Shown one piece after another: positions 10,146-20,315 of a stretch of DNA of 64,000 bases. The first letter of the stretch is position 1; every line of letters starts with the position of its first letter. Source of the DNA: Prinia subflava (Eukaryota > Chordata > Aves > Passeriformes > Cisticolidae); assembly GCF_021018805.1 (NCBI RefSeq), contig NC_086258.1, positions 21,466,692 to 21,530,691 of the forward strand. Reading direction: 5' to 3'. The position numbers were made by a program, and so were the translations under genes. Below the pieces are notes generated by a model. The model saw only the letters and a program-made list of their open reading frames with translations, was not told where the DNA came from and searched no databases.

Positions 10146-13100
10146 GCAGTGCTCGCAGCACAGCCAGGTGCTGGGCACACGTTTGTCCCCAGGGCTGTCC
10201 GGCCGTGCCGTGCTGCCCCCAGTGCTCTGCCAGCGCCGCACGGGGACAAAGCCCCCCAGGTTTCCCAGGGATCGCTGCTCCAGCCCGCGGCTGCTGGCAC
10301 CTCCCTGGGAGGATGCACCGGCTCCAGCTGAGTCCCAGCTCCTGCTCCCTGATGTGCTTGGGTGGAGAGAGAGCAGCACCTGCACCCCAGCCCGATACAC
10401 TCTCCATTCTTCCAGCTGTTCCCCCTCCGGGAGAGCTCTGGGATGCTGCAGGGATGGGCTGGCACTGCCCTGGGCTGCCCAGTGACCCACAGCCAGCACA
10501 GGTTTGTTCTGAGTAAGATCCCCTCAGGCACAGAAGCTTTCGCTGCTGGGAGCCACGGCCAGGGAGGCAGAATTTCCTCAGAGTCCTGGTGCTTCCCCTG
10601 TGTCTCACTGCAAACCCAGCTAAAGCCTCTACAAACATTTCCTGAAGAAGCCGAGGTGCTGCCAGCTGTAAGGACACACAGGACAGCGAGGAATCCCAGC
10701 ACGGAGGAGCACAGGGAGATGGGAACTGAAGGGATCCCTGTAGCTGCAGGCAGGCAGCTCTCAGGAGAGCAGGAATGCCGTGCAGGAGGAAGAAAGCAAT
10801 GGAAAGGGAGAACCACCCCTACAAATCCCCAGTCTTGCACCCCATGGGAATGAAGATACCAAGGTCTGAGTGCCCAGAGCTCATTTGAGAACTCCCTTAA
10901 GAGCGCCCACAGACTGAGGTTGGCAAAGCAAGCTTTAGCTCTGCCATCTAAAGCTGCTCAGGTGCTGGGGCACACCTGGGGAAATCCAAAATCCCTTCAT
11001 TCCTCACAGGAGGGAGGACTGTTACCCTTCCATGGCCACTGGAGTTCAGGGAGGGTACCCAGGTAGGTCCACACCATGGGGTGCCCAGGCCTCAGCCATG
11101 CCTGACCCCAGAGCTGAGGCAGGAGGAGGCAGCCCAAGGCCAGCCCAGGGGGAGTCTGAGCTGGTTTAATGCCTGCACCCCTCTGAACCCCCATACCCGG
11201 AGCCCAGCTCCTCTGGCCCCCTTTGGGGATAATTCTCCTGCCCCGAGTGACTGCCAGACCCTGACACCAGAGGTTGTAAGACAGAGTTCACTGACGTAGG
11301 GAGGCCCTCTCCAAATGCTGTGGGCCTTCCACATGTCCTCATCAAACTCACTACAGGAAAGTATCTTCAGCCCTGGGTTGACTTGAAACTCTGTCCCTGC
11401 TTCTCCAAGGCTTTGCAAAGTGTGGGAGGCACACAGGGGGAGCAATCCATGTGCTCTCCTCTCCTGGCTGGTTCCTGCACCCTAAAGGGGCTGAGGTCTC
11501 TGTAGTGGCTCTGCTCAGGGGAGAGGAGCTGCCACTCCTAAACCCAGTGTCCTCTCCCAGCTGGGCACGGCTTCCCACTGGAGGCAATCCTTGGGGAAAA
11601 GATCCCATGTTTCTGAGACAGAAACGATTGGCAGACCTCTGTCCTTACCCAAACATTACAAGGACACAGAGAGTGCCTGGTGAAACACTGAGTGTCAGGT
11701 TTTCTGCCCCACAGGATATCTGGGGGCTGAGATTGGCTTTTCTTGGCTGAGCTTTGGACTCCATGTGCTCCTCTGATGCCACCACGGCTTTATCACTCCA
11801 AGGTGACAATGAAACCCCACCAGACGCCTCTGCCTCCTCCTGCTCAATTTATCAATGCCACCGAGCAAGCTAAAGAAGGACAGAGCTTGCCTGGATGCCC
11901 GGTATAATCCCATTGCCTTGCCTGGAGCCAAAATACAGGAGAGAAGAAGCTGAAGCAAATGTGAAAAGAAGGAAAGAGTCCCTAAGGAGCAGCGTTGGAT
12001 TTCTGGACTTTCCTGGGACTTGGAGCCACGTTTGTGGCTGTGGAAGGGAAGGACAGAGGCTGAGATGCCTGTGGGAGAAAATGCCTGCGCTGCTCTCCCC
12101 CCGTGCCCGCGGAGCTGTGTGACAGTGACTCGGTGACAGCTCCGCTCCCAGCTCCATCCCCACCTGGAAGTCACACCAAAACCTGCAGCACCTTCTCTTT
12201 TATCTCCCGTCCCATCCTCCCCAGGTTGTTTTTTGGCAGTGTGACTGTTCCAGAGCTGTTTTCTTGTTTATCTTCTTTGCCGGGTGCTTTCATCTCGCGC
12301 CGGAGCGGCTGCAGGCAGGGGAGGAAGTGCAGGTTCAGAAACTCCCGAAATCCAATTCCTCCCCAGCATCGCTCCCCTCCAGCCCCTTTCCCTGCCGCCC
12401 CTCTTCGGCCTCTGCTGACTTTGTGAGGAGTTTCTAATGAGCCCGATGTGCTCAAAAGCTGATTCCTTCTCGTCAGGGGATTCAATTGTGACCGCGAATC
12501 TTCATTAAAATGAGCCCAGCACTTCGGACCTAATTTTTCTTCTAAAATTAATGTAGCTACAAAAAGCTCCTGACAGGAGTTTGGGGGATTGTTTCTGTGG
12601 AGCTGGATTCTTTCTTGCTTGAATAAAAACGGGTGGATCCCAGGTCTGTTCAAAGCAGGAGGCTGCTTGTTCCAGGGACAAAACAGGCTGAATAGACAGC
12701 AGGGAAATGCAAGGGTGACAAGCAGGCACAGGGGTGGCAGGGCCAGATGTGATCAGCTTCTCCTGCAGCTTCCGAGCAGCTGCCTCAAAGGACAAGACAA
12801 GAAACCAGAGCAAACAGGGATGTTTCAGCAGCTTTTCATGGTTGGTTTATTCTCTGTTGCCTGAGAGGACTCTGTGGCTTGTACAGTTTTGTACAATTTG
12901 AGGAGCTGGGATTCTCCTCCCTGTGGGAACATCCTTTCTCCCTGCTCCCATCCCTCAGCCCGGTGGCAGTGACTGTCACAGCTCTGTCCTGTGTCCCTGT
13001 CTCCTGTTCTGTGTCTCAGGCAGGGGCAGGATAAGCCAGGCCAGGAACAGATGTGAGCTGTGCCCAGCTTTGCAGACAAGGTGCCCACCTTCTGTGCCTG

Positions 13101-13158
13101 TGCACAGAAGCAACAGTCCTGGGAAAGGTGCAGCGACTTCTCTGAGGTGTTCCCAGTG
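10146..13158. other. Upstream intergenic sequence, no gene seen
   Basis: GC-rich unique sequence from 10,150 to about 10,850, then mixed sequence. The overlapping open frames at 10,033-10,853 on both strands have no recognised domain and I read them as chance in GC-rich DNA. An AT-rich block at about 12,420-12,570 (TTCATTAAAATGAG, CTAATTTTTC, AAAATTAATGTAG) is non-repetitive and could be a conserved non-coding element. Confidence 0.4.
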
Positions 13159-13358
13159 NNNNNNNNNNNNNNNNNNNNNNNNNNNNNNNNNNNNNNNNNN
13201 NNNNNNNNNNNNNNNNNNNNNNNNNNNNNNNNNNNNNNNNNNNNNNNNNNNNNNNNNNNNNNNNNNNNNNNNNNNNNNNNNNNNNNNNNNNNNNNNNNNN
13301 NNNNNNNNNNNNNNNNNNNNNNNNNNNNNNNNNNNNNNNNNNNNNNNNNNNNNNNNNN
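13159..13358. other. Assembly gap of 200 N
   Basis: Exactly 200 consecutive N. A round length suggests an estimated scaffold gap rather than a measured one. Reading frames drawn across it are meaningless. Confidence 0.99.
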
Positions 13359-13911
13359 ATCTGGGATCTCTGGGAAATAGAAGGAGTCCCAGCTCTGGTA
13401 TCAGGCAAAACTGGTTCAGCTGCCTCTGCCAGGACTCAGTGTTGGACAAATCTCTGCTCTGCTCTGTCTGGTGCCCTGCAGTCACCCTGCAGGCAGGAGA
13501 GTCACCCTGGTTAACAGCAGAGTCACTGCTCCTGCCCTGCTCAGGACACAGGGAGCTTCCTGGCCCGTCACTGGCCATTTATCCAACATTTGTAACTGGT
13601 GTTTGTGCTGGAGACCCTCCTCTGCCTAAATCCCCTGCTGGAGGTGCAATAACCTGTACTGATTAATAATAATCTGATTGATCCTGGCTTGGTATACAAG
13701 AACCAGGGCAGTCCAGGAACCCTTTGACACAGGGACATCTACTTGCTGGCAGGCAAAGTTTGCCCCACCCTGGAGGAATTCCTGCTCTGGAGCCCTGAGG
13801 AGTCCATGGGCACAATCCAGAGCAGCTCACAGCTCTGTGTAAAGTGGGGGACACCAAGTGGCATCCACAAATTCAGAGCTGGAGGGCCAGGACCCCCACT
13901 GTGTAAACGTT
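13359..13911. other. Unique intergenic sequence, no gene seen
   Basis: Mixed-composition sequence between the gap and the LTR that starts at 13,912. I see no repeat, RNA gene or convincing exon. Confidence 0.4.
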
Positions 13912-14610
13912 TGTCTTGGTTTAGGAAGACAGGTGTCTGCCACGGAAAGTTGAAGCTTCCCCTGGAATGGAGAATGTAAACCTCCTCCATCTGAATTATT
14001 ATTATTTTTGAAATTAAGGGGCTCTCAGGCAAAGATATGGGAAGAGGAATAATAGTTCTTTACTAGGAATATTAAAAAGATAAATGTAGTAGTACAAAAA
14101 AGCAAACAAACAAAAAAAAGAAAACACTGCCAGACTCAGAACACAACCTGACAGCCTGTTGGTCAGGGTGTTGGGAGCAGTCCAGTCAAGCCCTCCTGCA
14201 GTGGCACATGTGGTTCTGTAGAGCAATGATCCTGTAGCAGGTGCAGTTTCCTCTGAAGGTCCAGTGGTGCTGAGATGGGCCCAGCCTTCCTCTGGGAATG
14301 CAGTGCACACAGGCTGTGCTGGGCTCTGAATGCCAGGTTTTATCCAGGTGGGAATGCAGTGCACACAGGCTGTGCTGGGCTCTGAATCCCAGGTTTTATC
14401 CAGGTGGGAATGCTGGGCTCCTCCCCTGGGTGGAGCATCTCCCATGGATGATGGAATTGTATCAGCCCTGCAGTGAACCTGGATGGCCCATGGACAGCAG
14501 AGATCCCCTGGGGGGAGGATGGATCCTGGAAGGGATAAAGAATACAGGCCCCAGCTGGTTTTAACACCTGGCAATAGAATACACACTGCTGGGAACATCT
14601 TGCATTGCAA
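13912..14610 (-). mobile_element. Solo LTR of an endogenous retrovirus (TGTCTTGG family), about 700 bp
   Basis: The left end is TGTCTTGGTTTAGGAAGACA, and the block through 14,130 matches, in reverse complement, the element at 37,339-37,763 (shared phrases 'ggaatggagaatgtaaa', 'caggcaaagatatggga' and 'agttctttac'). The right part (14,505-14,585: 'ggataaagaatac', 'ctggttttaacacctgg') matches the other end of that copy. I recognise the family from memory as an abundant passerine LTR. A GATAAAA motif read on the minus strand suggests that orientation, but this is uncertain. The right terminus reads 'ttgcattgcaatga', not a clean CA end, and I find no target-site duplication. No retroviral genes lie beside it. 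Confidence 0.75.
14294..14405. repeat. Tandem duplication of 56 bp within the LTR
   Basis: 'gggaatgcagtgcacacagg' starts at 14,294 and again at 14,350, with one base different over most of the 56-bp unit (gaatgcc versus gaatccc). A third partial start, 'gggaatgctggg', follows at 14,406. The near identity suggests a recent duplication inside the element. Confidence 0.9.
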
Positions 14611-14829
14611 TGATGTCAGAGTCCAGGACATCCCTCTGGCCACCTTGGAGGGTTTGGAGACTGGACAGGGGGGTCTGGGATCTGTACAAGGGGCTCAGCC
14701 AGCCTCACACAGAGCCCAGGAGGACACTGCCTCTGATCCCTGTCCATGGGAGTGAATGCCCACATTATACGAAGAATCACAAGCCCAAAGAATTCAAAAT
14801 AAGCAGTAGCTAGTTTATCACAGAGTGTA

Positions 14830-15235
14830 AATGTAGCATCTAGGATTTTTAGTATACGGGCTTGAAGAGGCAAGATGGAGGAATTGGGGAGTGGTCCTGT
14901 CCTCCTTGCTCTTGTTCTCATCCCCCATTTTCTGCTGAGTTGTATCACAAGGATTGGTTTAGAGTAGAAATGACATGTTAATAGGTAATAAATATTGGTA
15001 AGATTTTGTAAATAAAAAGTACGTTGTAGACGGTGGTTGGACCAGAGAAATGGTAGAAAGGGTCCGGCACCCTCTGATCTGCCCCAGTCCGCCGCATGTC
15101 CTGATCTGCTGGGGACGCCTTGCAGAGCTGAGAAAGAACTGAGAGATAATGAAAGAATAAACAACCTTGGAAACACAGACTGGGAGACTCAGTTCGTCAT
15201 CTCTGGCTCTGGCGTGAGACCTTTTGGGCAAGAGA
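14830..15235 (+). mobile_element. Probable solo LTR, second ERV family
   Basis: A TG start is plausible near 14,832 (tgtagcatctagg). It is followed by an AT-rich U3-like section, a GC-richer section and a polyadenylation signal AATAAA at 15,156, then a U5-like section ending near 'catctctggc' (about 15,210). The opening resembles the sequence at about 54,005. I could not find a target-site duplication, so both boundaries are approximate. Confidence 0.45.
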
Positions 15236-16008
15236 AGCTTGAAAGCCTTATTACATTGGGGAACAGCAACCCCGAGGAAAGTCTCAGGGAACGGCAACCC
15301 TGAGACCACCCAAGACAAGGTTTTTCTTTGCAAAGCTGTGTGTCAATGGAATCATGGAATTCCAAGGCCTCCTCACTCCAGCAGCTGCCTCATTCCCACT
15401 GCAAAGCCTTACCCAGCATCTGCACCTCCTGTTTCTCCGTGGAAGCAGGGAAGGAGGTGCTGGGACCACAGGCTGCTCTCCCCATGCCTGGGAAACGATT
15501 AGCAAACATGCCTGGGTCTGAAACTTTCCCACTCCGTTTTTATTAATTCTCCCTTTGCAATAATCCTCAATATGCTTCGTTTACATTCAACGAGCAAGAG
15601 GGGAGCACTGCCTTAGTTAATTTAACTCCCACAAATTCCCATCTCTGCTGGGGAGAGATTGTGCTTCCTCGCAGATAAAGCAGCTTCTTCATATTTCAAA
15701 AGGTTAGAGATTAGATCTACTTATTGCTATACTTTTATTAAAATTCCTATTTACATTTTTTCCCCACATTGATACAATTACAGAACAGGCAGAAAGAAAA
15801 CATGTGAGCCAGAGCAATCCCTGAACTGGAATATCCCTCAGCCTGTTACATCCATGGGTGTGGCAGGGGAGAGCCCTGTTTGCTGTCCCTGTCTCTCCTC
15901 CTCCTCCTCCTGCTCCACATGCTGAGGGCTCAGAAGCAGCACAAAACTTGACCACAAAACCTGACTGAATTGCTCAGGCCTATAGCAAGAGGGAAATTGA
16001 ACAAGAAG
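15236..16008. other. Unique intergenic sequence, no gene seen
   Basis: Contains an AT-rich patch (15,535-15,780) and a short (CTC)n run near 15,896-15,913. No gene or further transposon recognised. Confidence 0.4.
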
Positions 16009-16009
16009 G

Positions 16010-16305
16010 ATCCAGGGTGACCTTCAGGACATTCCAGGACCTGAAGGGGCTCCAGGAGAGCTGGAGAGGGGCTTTGGACAAGGGATGGAAGGACAGGACA
16101 CAGGGAATGGCTTCCTACTGGCTGAGGGCAGGGATGGGTGGGAGACTGGGAAGGAATTGTTCCCTGGCAGGATGGGGAGCCCCTGGCACAGAGAAGCTGG
16201 GGCTGTCCTTGGATCCCTGGAAGTGTCCAAGGCCAGGCTGGAGCAGCCTGGGACAGTGCAAGGTGTCTTTGCCCATGGTAGAAGGTGGAATGAGATGAGA
16301 TTGAG
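16010..16305 (+). mobile_element. CR1 LINE 3' fragment
   Basis: Typical CR1 order: 'caggacctgaaggggctcc', 'gaatggcttc', 'ggaattgttccctggcagg', 'ctggatccctgg' region, then 'cctgggacagtgcaaggtg' and a degraded 3' end. About 300 bp, with no coding capacity. Confidence 0.85.
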
Positions 16306-18579
16306 ATGAGGCTCCAGCTGATGTTCTGCAGGGGTCCCACTGTGAGTGAGGACTGAGATACCACCCCAGACTGTCCAACAGCAGCTCATCTTTCTCCCCT
16401 CCACTTCTTTACCCCCAGGACCAAGGGAATCCATCAGGAGGAAAGTGGGGAATCCATCAGGAGGAAAGTGCATGCTTGGCCCAGAAATTTTCCGAGGTGT
16501 CCTGAGGTTTGCTCTGTCATAGAAAGCCAGCAGGAAAACAAAACCACCTCAGCATGGCAGGCTCCAAACAGGAGCATCCATTGAACACTGCGTTGGTGGG
16601 GAACTCATTGTCACAAGAATTATAGACAGGTTTAGAAGGCTGTCAGACAAATCCACCCCAAATACCACCCCCAGGGCTCTCAGACACTAGTGCAGCTCCT
16701 GCCTGAGGAGGTCTCTGAAGCTCAGCCTGCCTGGAGCCTGCACATGCAGAGCCCTGCTTTCCTCCTTCTCTTTCCCTAAAAACTGCAGCTAGATTATGTA
16801 GAAAACTCTCAGGATTTTCTTGGGCCTGGGGCTGTCCTGGCCTCCCCAGTGCCAGGGGATTTTGTGCTCCAGAGGCAGGAGAGGCACATCCAGGGGTTTG
16901 CTGCAGGGTGTCCTTTCCCCTGTGACAGGAGGGGACATTGAGGTTTTGAAAGGGGCAGGAACCACCTGAGAGCCGTGTTGTGACCCCTTTTCTCAGAGAG
17001 CTGGAGGTCTGAACCCTGCAGATCTTCACCCAGGGGTCCCTTTCTGCTTGCTCTGGGCTCAGCCCAGTGGCACTGGGCTCAGTCCCTGTGCCCTGCTGGC
17101 CCTGGCCTCCCTCTCTGAGCAGCGTTAGCCCACAGCCAGACTTACAGGGAGCAAACACCACCTTCATCAAGCTCCTTGGAGGAGGATTTGCTTGGGCTGG
17201 GAGAGCTCTTTAGTGACAGCAGACAGGGGCTGGGGACAAGAGCCTGTCAGGCAAACCCCAGGTGAGCTCAGCTTTGCCCCTCAGGTGTCAGCGCCAGACG
17301 ATTCCAGGCCTGACAAACCCCGTGCTCAGGACAGAGCAGCTAAAAGGCTTCTTCACCCCCAGGCCTGCCCATTTTTTTCCACTCTGTCACCTGCAGGAAT
17401 AAAAGCTTTGACCTCTGCTGACAAATCCTTTTTGAGGGAGAACAGCAGAACTCGGGGGACAAGCTGTGCTGAGGGACGCTGCCCACACCTCGAGTTCTCA
17501 GCAAGCAGAGCGAGACTGTTGGTAAATGTTATAAAACACTAAAGCTATTGGAGTAAATCTTTGCTGTGATGGAGTGATCAGCTGTGGGATGAGTTCCAGG
17601 GACAAAATGCCATCAGCACAGGCAATGTGTTTCTGCTCTTCTCGGAAGAGCAGGCATGAAGCTCCCTTCCCACCCCCAAAAATAACCAGCTGGATTTTTC
17701 AGGATGCACAAGCAATAGGTCTTTTCTAGCTTTACGAACCCCAGGATAATGATGGTCTCTAGATCTTCATTTTTCTCCAGCAAAACAACCAAAATCATAG
17801 ATGTTCAAAGTCCTCACTTAAACCGCCAGGACACTTCTCCTCCACCCCTTTCCTGCCAGCCCCAGCCTCATCCCCTGCCCTCCTGCATTTATTTTCCTGT
17901 TTATGTTTTAAGGAGATGCCTTGAATTTTCAGGGATTCTCTGGGGCGCAGCAGAGGCTGTAATTTGATTCCCCAAGTTCCTTTGCTGCCAGCAGCCCGTC
18001 CCCAGCGCTGTCACAGCCGCTGCCCCTCGGGCTGCAGGGACACGTGGAGAGGGGCAGGTGTGTGCCAGCACATCCACACAGTGCCAAACCTTATTTTCTT
18101 GCACCTTTAGTTTGTGTGCCTTGGCCCTCAGCTTGTGTGTTTCAGTTCTGCTTTTGGTTCCAGAGGGCTTCAGAAGTTTTGAAGCTCACTTACAAATTCG
18201 CTTCATTCTCCAAGCGTTTGCATCAGACATTGTCACATTCCAGTGGCAGAAGACTTAATCTTGTAGACTTTTTTGTTAAATGGTGATGTTACTGCTGGGA
18301 ATTAATTCTAAAACACACTACATTGTGATTTTTCTCAAGCTCTTTACAAGTGTAATAAAAAATTCTTTCTAAACTTTGCATCCTGAAAATGCACACTGCT
18401 GCTGCTGCTGCTGCCCAGTTGTGCTGGTTCTGCTTTTCTCCTGACCCTATCTCGCAACAGAAACAAGGAATAAATAATTCTAGTAGATGCTCAAACCCCT
18501 ACACCAGTTCCTGCTGCATCCCTGGCAAAGCTCCTGCTGCCAGCTCTGCTGCTGCACCCCAGACAGGTTTGGGTGGGGG
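16306..18579. other. Intergenic sequence, no gene seen
   Basis: Mixed unique sequence. A near-identical short direct repeat, 'tccatcaggaggaaagt', occurs at 16,430 and 16,452. A (CTG)6 run lies at 18,396-18,413. The 175-codon minus frame at 16,643-17,170 and the 116-codon plus frame at 17,192-17,542 have no recognised domain. The AT-rich part 18,240-18,390 may be non-coding conserved sequence. Confidence 0.4.
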
Positions 18580-19506
18580 CAGAGGAGCACAGGGGAGACA
18601 GTGCTGAGGTGTGGGAAATGGAGAGAATTCTCCCAGCCTGACAGAAGGCTGGCACAGTATGGATCTGTGTGCAAACTTTGAGAAAAAATGCTGCTTAGAA
18701 ATTCCATGGAATAGGATGGATATTGTTGAGGAAGAAATGAATCTGGAAACAAGTTTCAAATGATGGCCTTGCAAACAGACCAGAGGTTTTGGAGAAACAG
18801 AACTATGAAAGATGCATTGTAGTAGGACCCATGAGGGGTATTTTTAGATGATTGGCTTTAAGGCATTAACAGCATTGGGTGGCAAAAGCTGATAGGGCAG
18901 AAAACACTTATAATGTCTTGTAATTAGGAAATAGTTTGGCTTCTGATTGTGAGGGCATGAATTATAACATCTGTACCAACTCACCCTTCTCATAAGACTG
19001 AAAATGGAATAAAAGTCTTTAAAACACCTCTCAGGAGCCCCATCTCTGGGTCAGAAAAAGGCAAAATCCAACACTGAGGGACAGAGCCCTCTTTTTCCAC
19101 TGGGAGATGTCTCTGCTCTGCTTTCAGCTCAGGATTATTCAGGAAAAGATCAATTTGATTGATTACTCAGGAAAAGATCAATCAGTAGTGAGAAATGTTT
19201 CTCCACATCATCCTATATGTAAGCACCAAACCTTGTGGTGTAATGCCACTTCTGTACTTCCATCCACACTTAGCTCTGTTCCTCTTCAATTACCACAAGG
19301 GATACTTTTCGTTGTGGAGACAGAGCATGGCCTACTCTTCCATCAAATGTTAAAGGGGGTCCATGCAGTTTAGGGAAGCTTAGATTGCTAACTCCTGGTA
19401 TGGAAATGAGACACTGAGGGAACAGAGCACAGGGCAGACAATGCTGAGGCACAGAGCCCTGTTTTTCTCCTGGGAGATGTCCCTGCTCTGCTTTCAGCTC
19501 AGGATT
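18580..19506 (+). repeat. Direct repeat pair of about 90 bp, left copy split by an LTR
   Basis: A phrase of the form 'gagcacaggg-agaca-tgctgagg' followed by 'acagagccct', 'tgggagatgt' and 'ctttcagctcaggatt' occurs twice. The left copy is broken: 18,580-18,609 and 19,074-19,137. The right copy is continuous at about 19,419-19,506. The aligned 'acagagccct' blocks start at 19,081 and 19,451, 370 bp apart. The pair could be the ends of an older element or a segmental tandem duplication. Confidence 0.85.
18604..19079 (+). mobile_element. Solo LTR with a perfect 6-bp target-site duplication
   Basis: The LTR runs from TGTGGGAAATGG at 18,610 to ...ATCCAACA at 19,073 (464 bp), flanked by CTGAGG at 18,604-18,609 and 19,074-19,079. 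It has a TATA-like TTATAATG near 18,909 and an AATAAA polyadenylation signal at 19,008-19,013. The copy at 36,493-36,957 matches it along its length in opposite orientation. A 6-bp duplication is usual for beta-retrovirus-like (ERVK) elements. The uninterrupted target sequence is visible in the neighbouring direct repeat at 19,419-19,506. No internal retroviral sequence remains, so it is a recombined solo LTR. Confidence 0.9.
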
Positions 19507-19914
19507 CTGCTAGGAAAGCCTCCCCAGAAATGTTGTCCACACATGGCAGGACAAGGCTGAGGTCATAGTGAGCCACCTCTGCTGGAGTCCCAACAGGGCA
19601 AAATTCAGGAAAAACCAGGTGGGCACTGAGAACCCTCCAGGCCATGCCTAGAGGCAGCACTGGGTCTCCCACAAATATCTCCTGGAAGTGGCTCCAAATC
19701 CTGCCAGCAGCAGCTGCTCCCTTCTCCCAGAAGAAAGGAGTGTCCTGGGACAGGCTGAAAAGCAGCAGTAACACCAGAATATTGCTGGGACAGCCTGGGC
19801 ACAGCAAGCTGAGAGCTGGGAAACATCTGGAGCCTGGAGCAGGGATCTGGAGAAAGTTTGGTAAATCCAGCTCTGGCTGAGTGCAGAACAAAACATTTTC
19901 ATCCGGCAAGAATT
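19507..19914. other. Intergenic sequence, no gene seen
   Basis: GC-moderate sequence between the direct repeat and the next CR1. The 183-codon minus frame here runs into CR1 sequence and has no domain. Confidence 0.4.
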
Positions 19915-20315
19915 TCATCCAGCCTGTGAATCCTGAGAGGCTGGGAGAGCTGGGAATGTCCAGCCTGGAGAGGGAAAGGTTGTGAGGAGACCTCAGAGCC
20001 CCTGGCAGGGTCTGAAGGGGCTGCAGGGAAATGGGAGAGAGACCCTTCATGAAGAACTGCAGTGACAGGACAAGGCGCTGGGTTCAGACTGACAGAGGGG
20101 ATATTTAGGTTGGATATTGGACAGGAATTGTTCCCTGAGAGGATGCAGAGGCCCTGGCACAGGGTGCCCAGAGCAGCTGTGGCTGCCCCTGGATCCCTGG
20201 CAGTGCCCAAGGGCAGGTTGGACAGGGCTGGGAGCAGCCTGGGGCAGTGGAAGGTGTCCCTGCCATGGCAGGGGTGGAACTAAATGAGTTTTAAGGTCCC
20301 TTCCAGCCAGGGCTG
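19915..20315 (+). mobile_element. CR1 LINE 3' fragment, about 400 bp
   Basis: Contains 'aatgtccagcctggagaggg', 'ggaattgttccctgagagg', 'ctggatccctggcagtgccc', 'gtggaaggtgtccctgcc' and 'ttttaaggtcccttccag' in CR1 order. Truncated at its 5' side, as usual. Confidence 0.9.

Noticed and set aside
9372..10499. 375-codon minus frame upstream of the Shisa start
   Set aside because: Covers the CpG island and the upstream minisatellite. No recognisable domain, and it is not in frame with the Shisa protein.
12923..13666. Open frames across the N gap
   Set aside because: Most of the apparent length is unknown sequence; nothing can be concluded.
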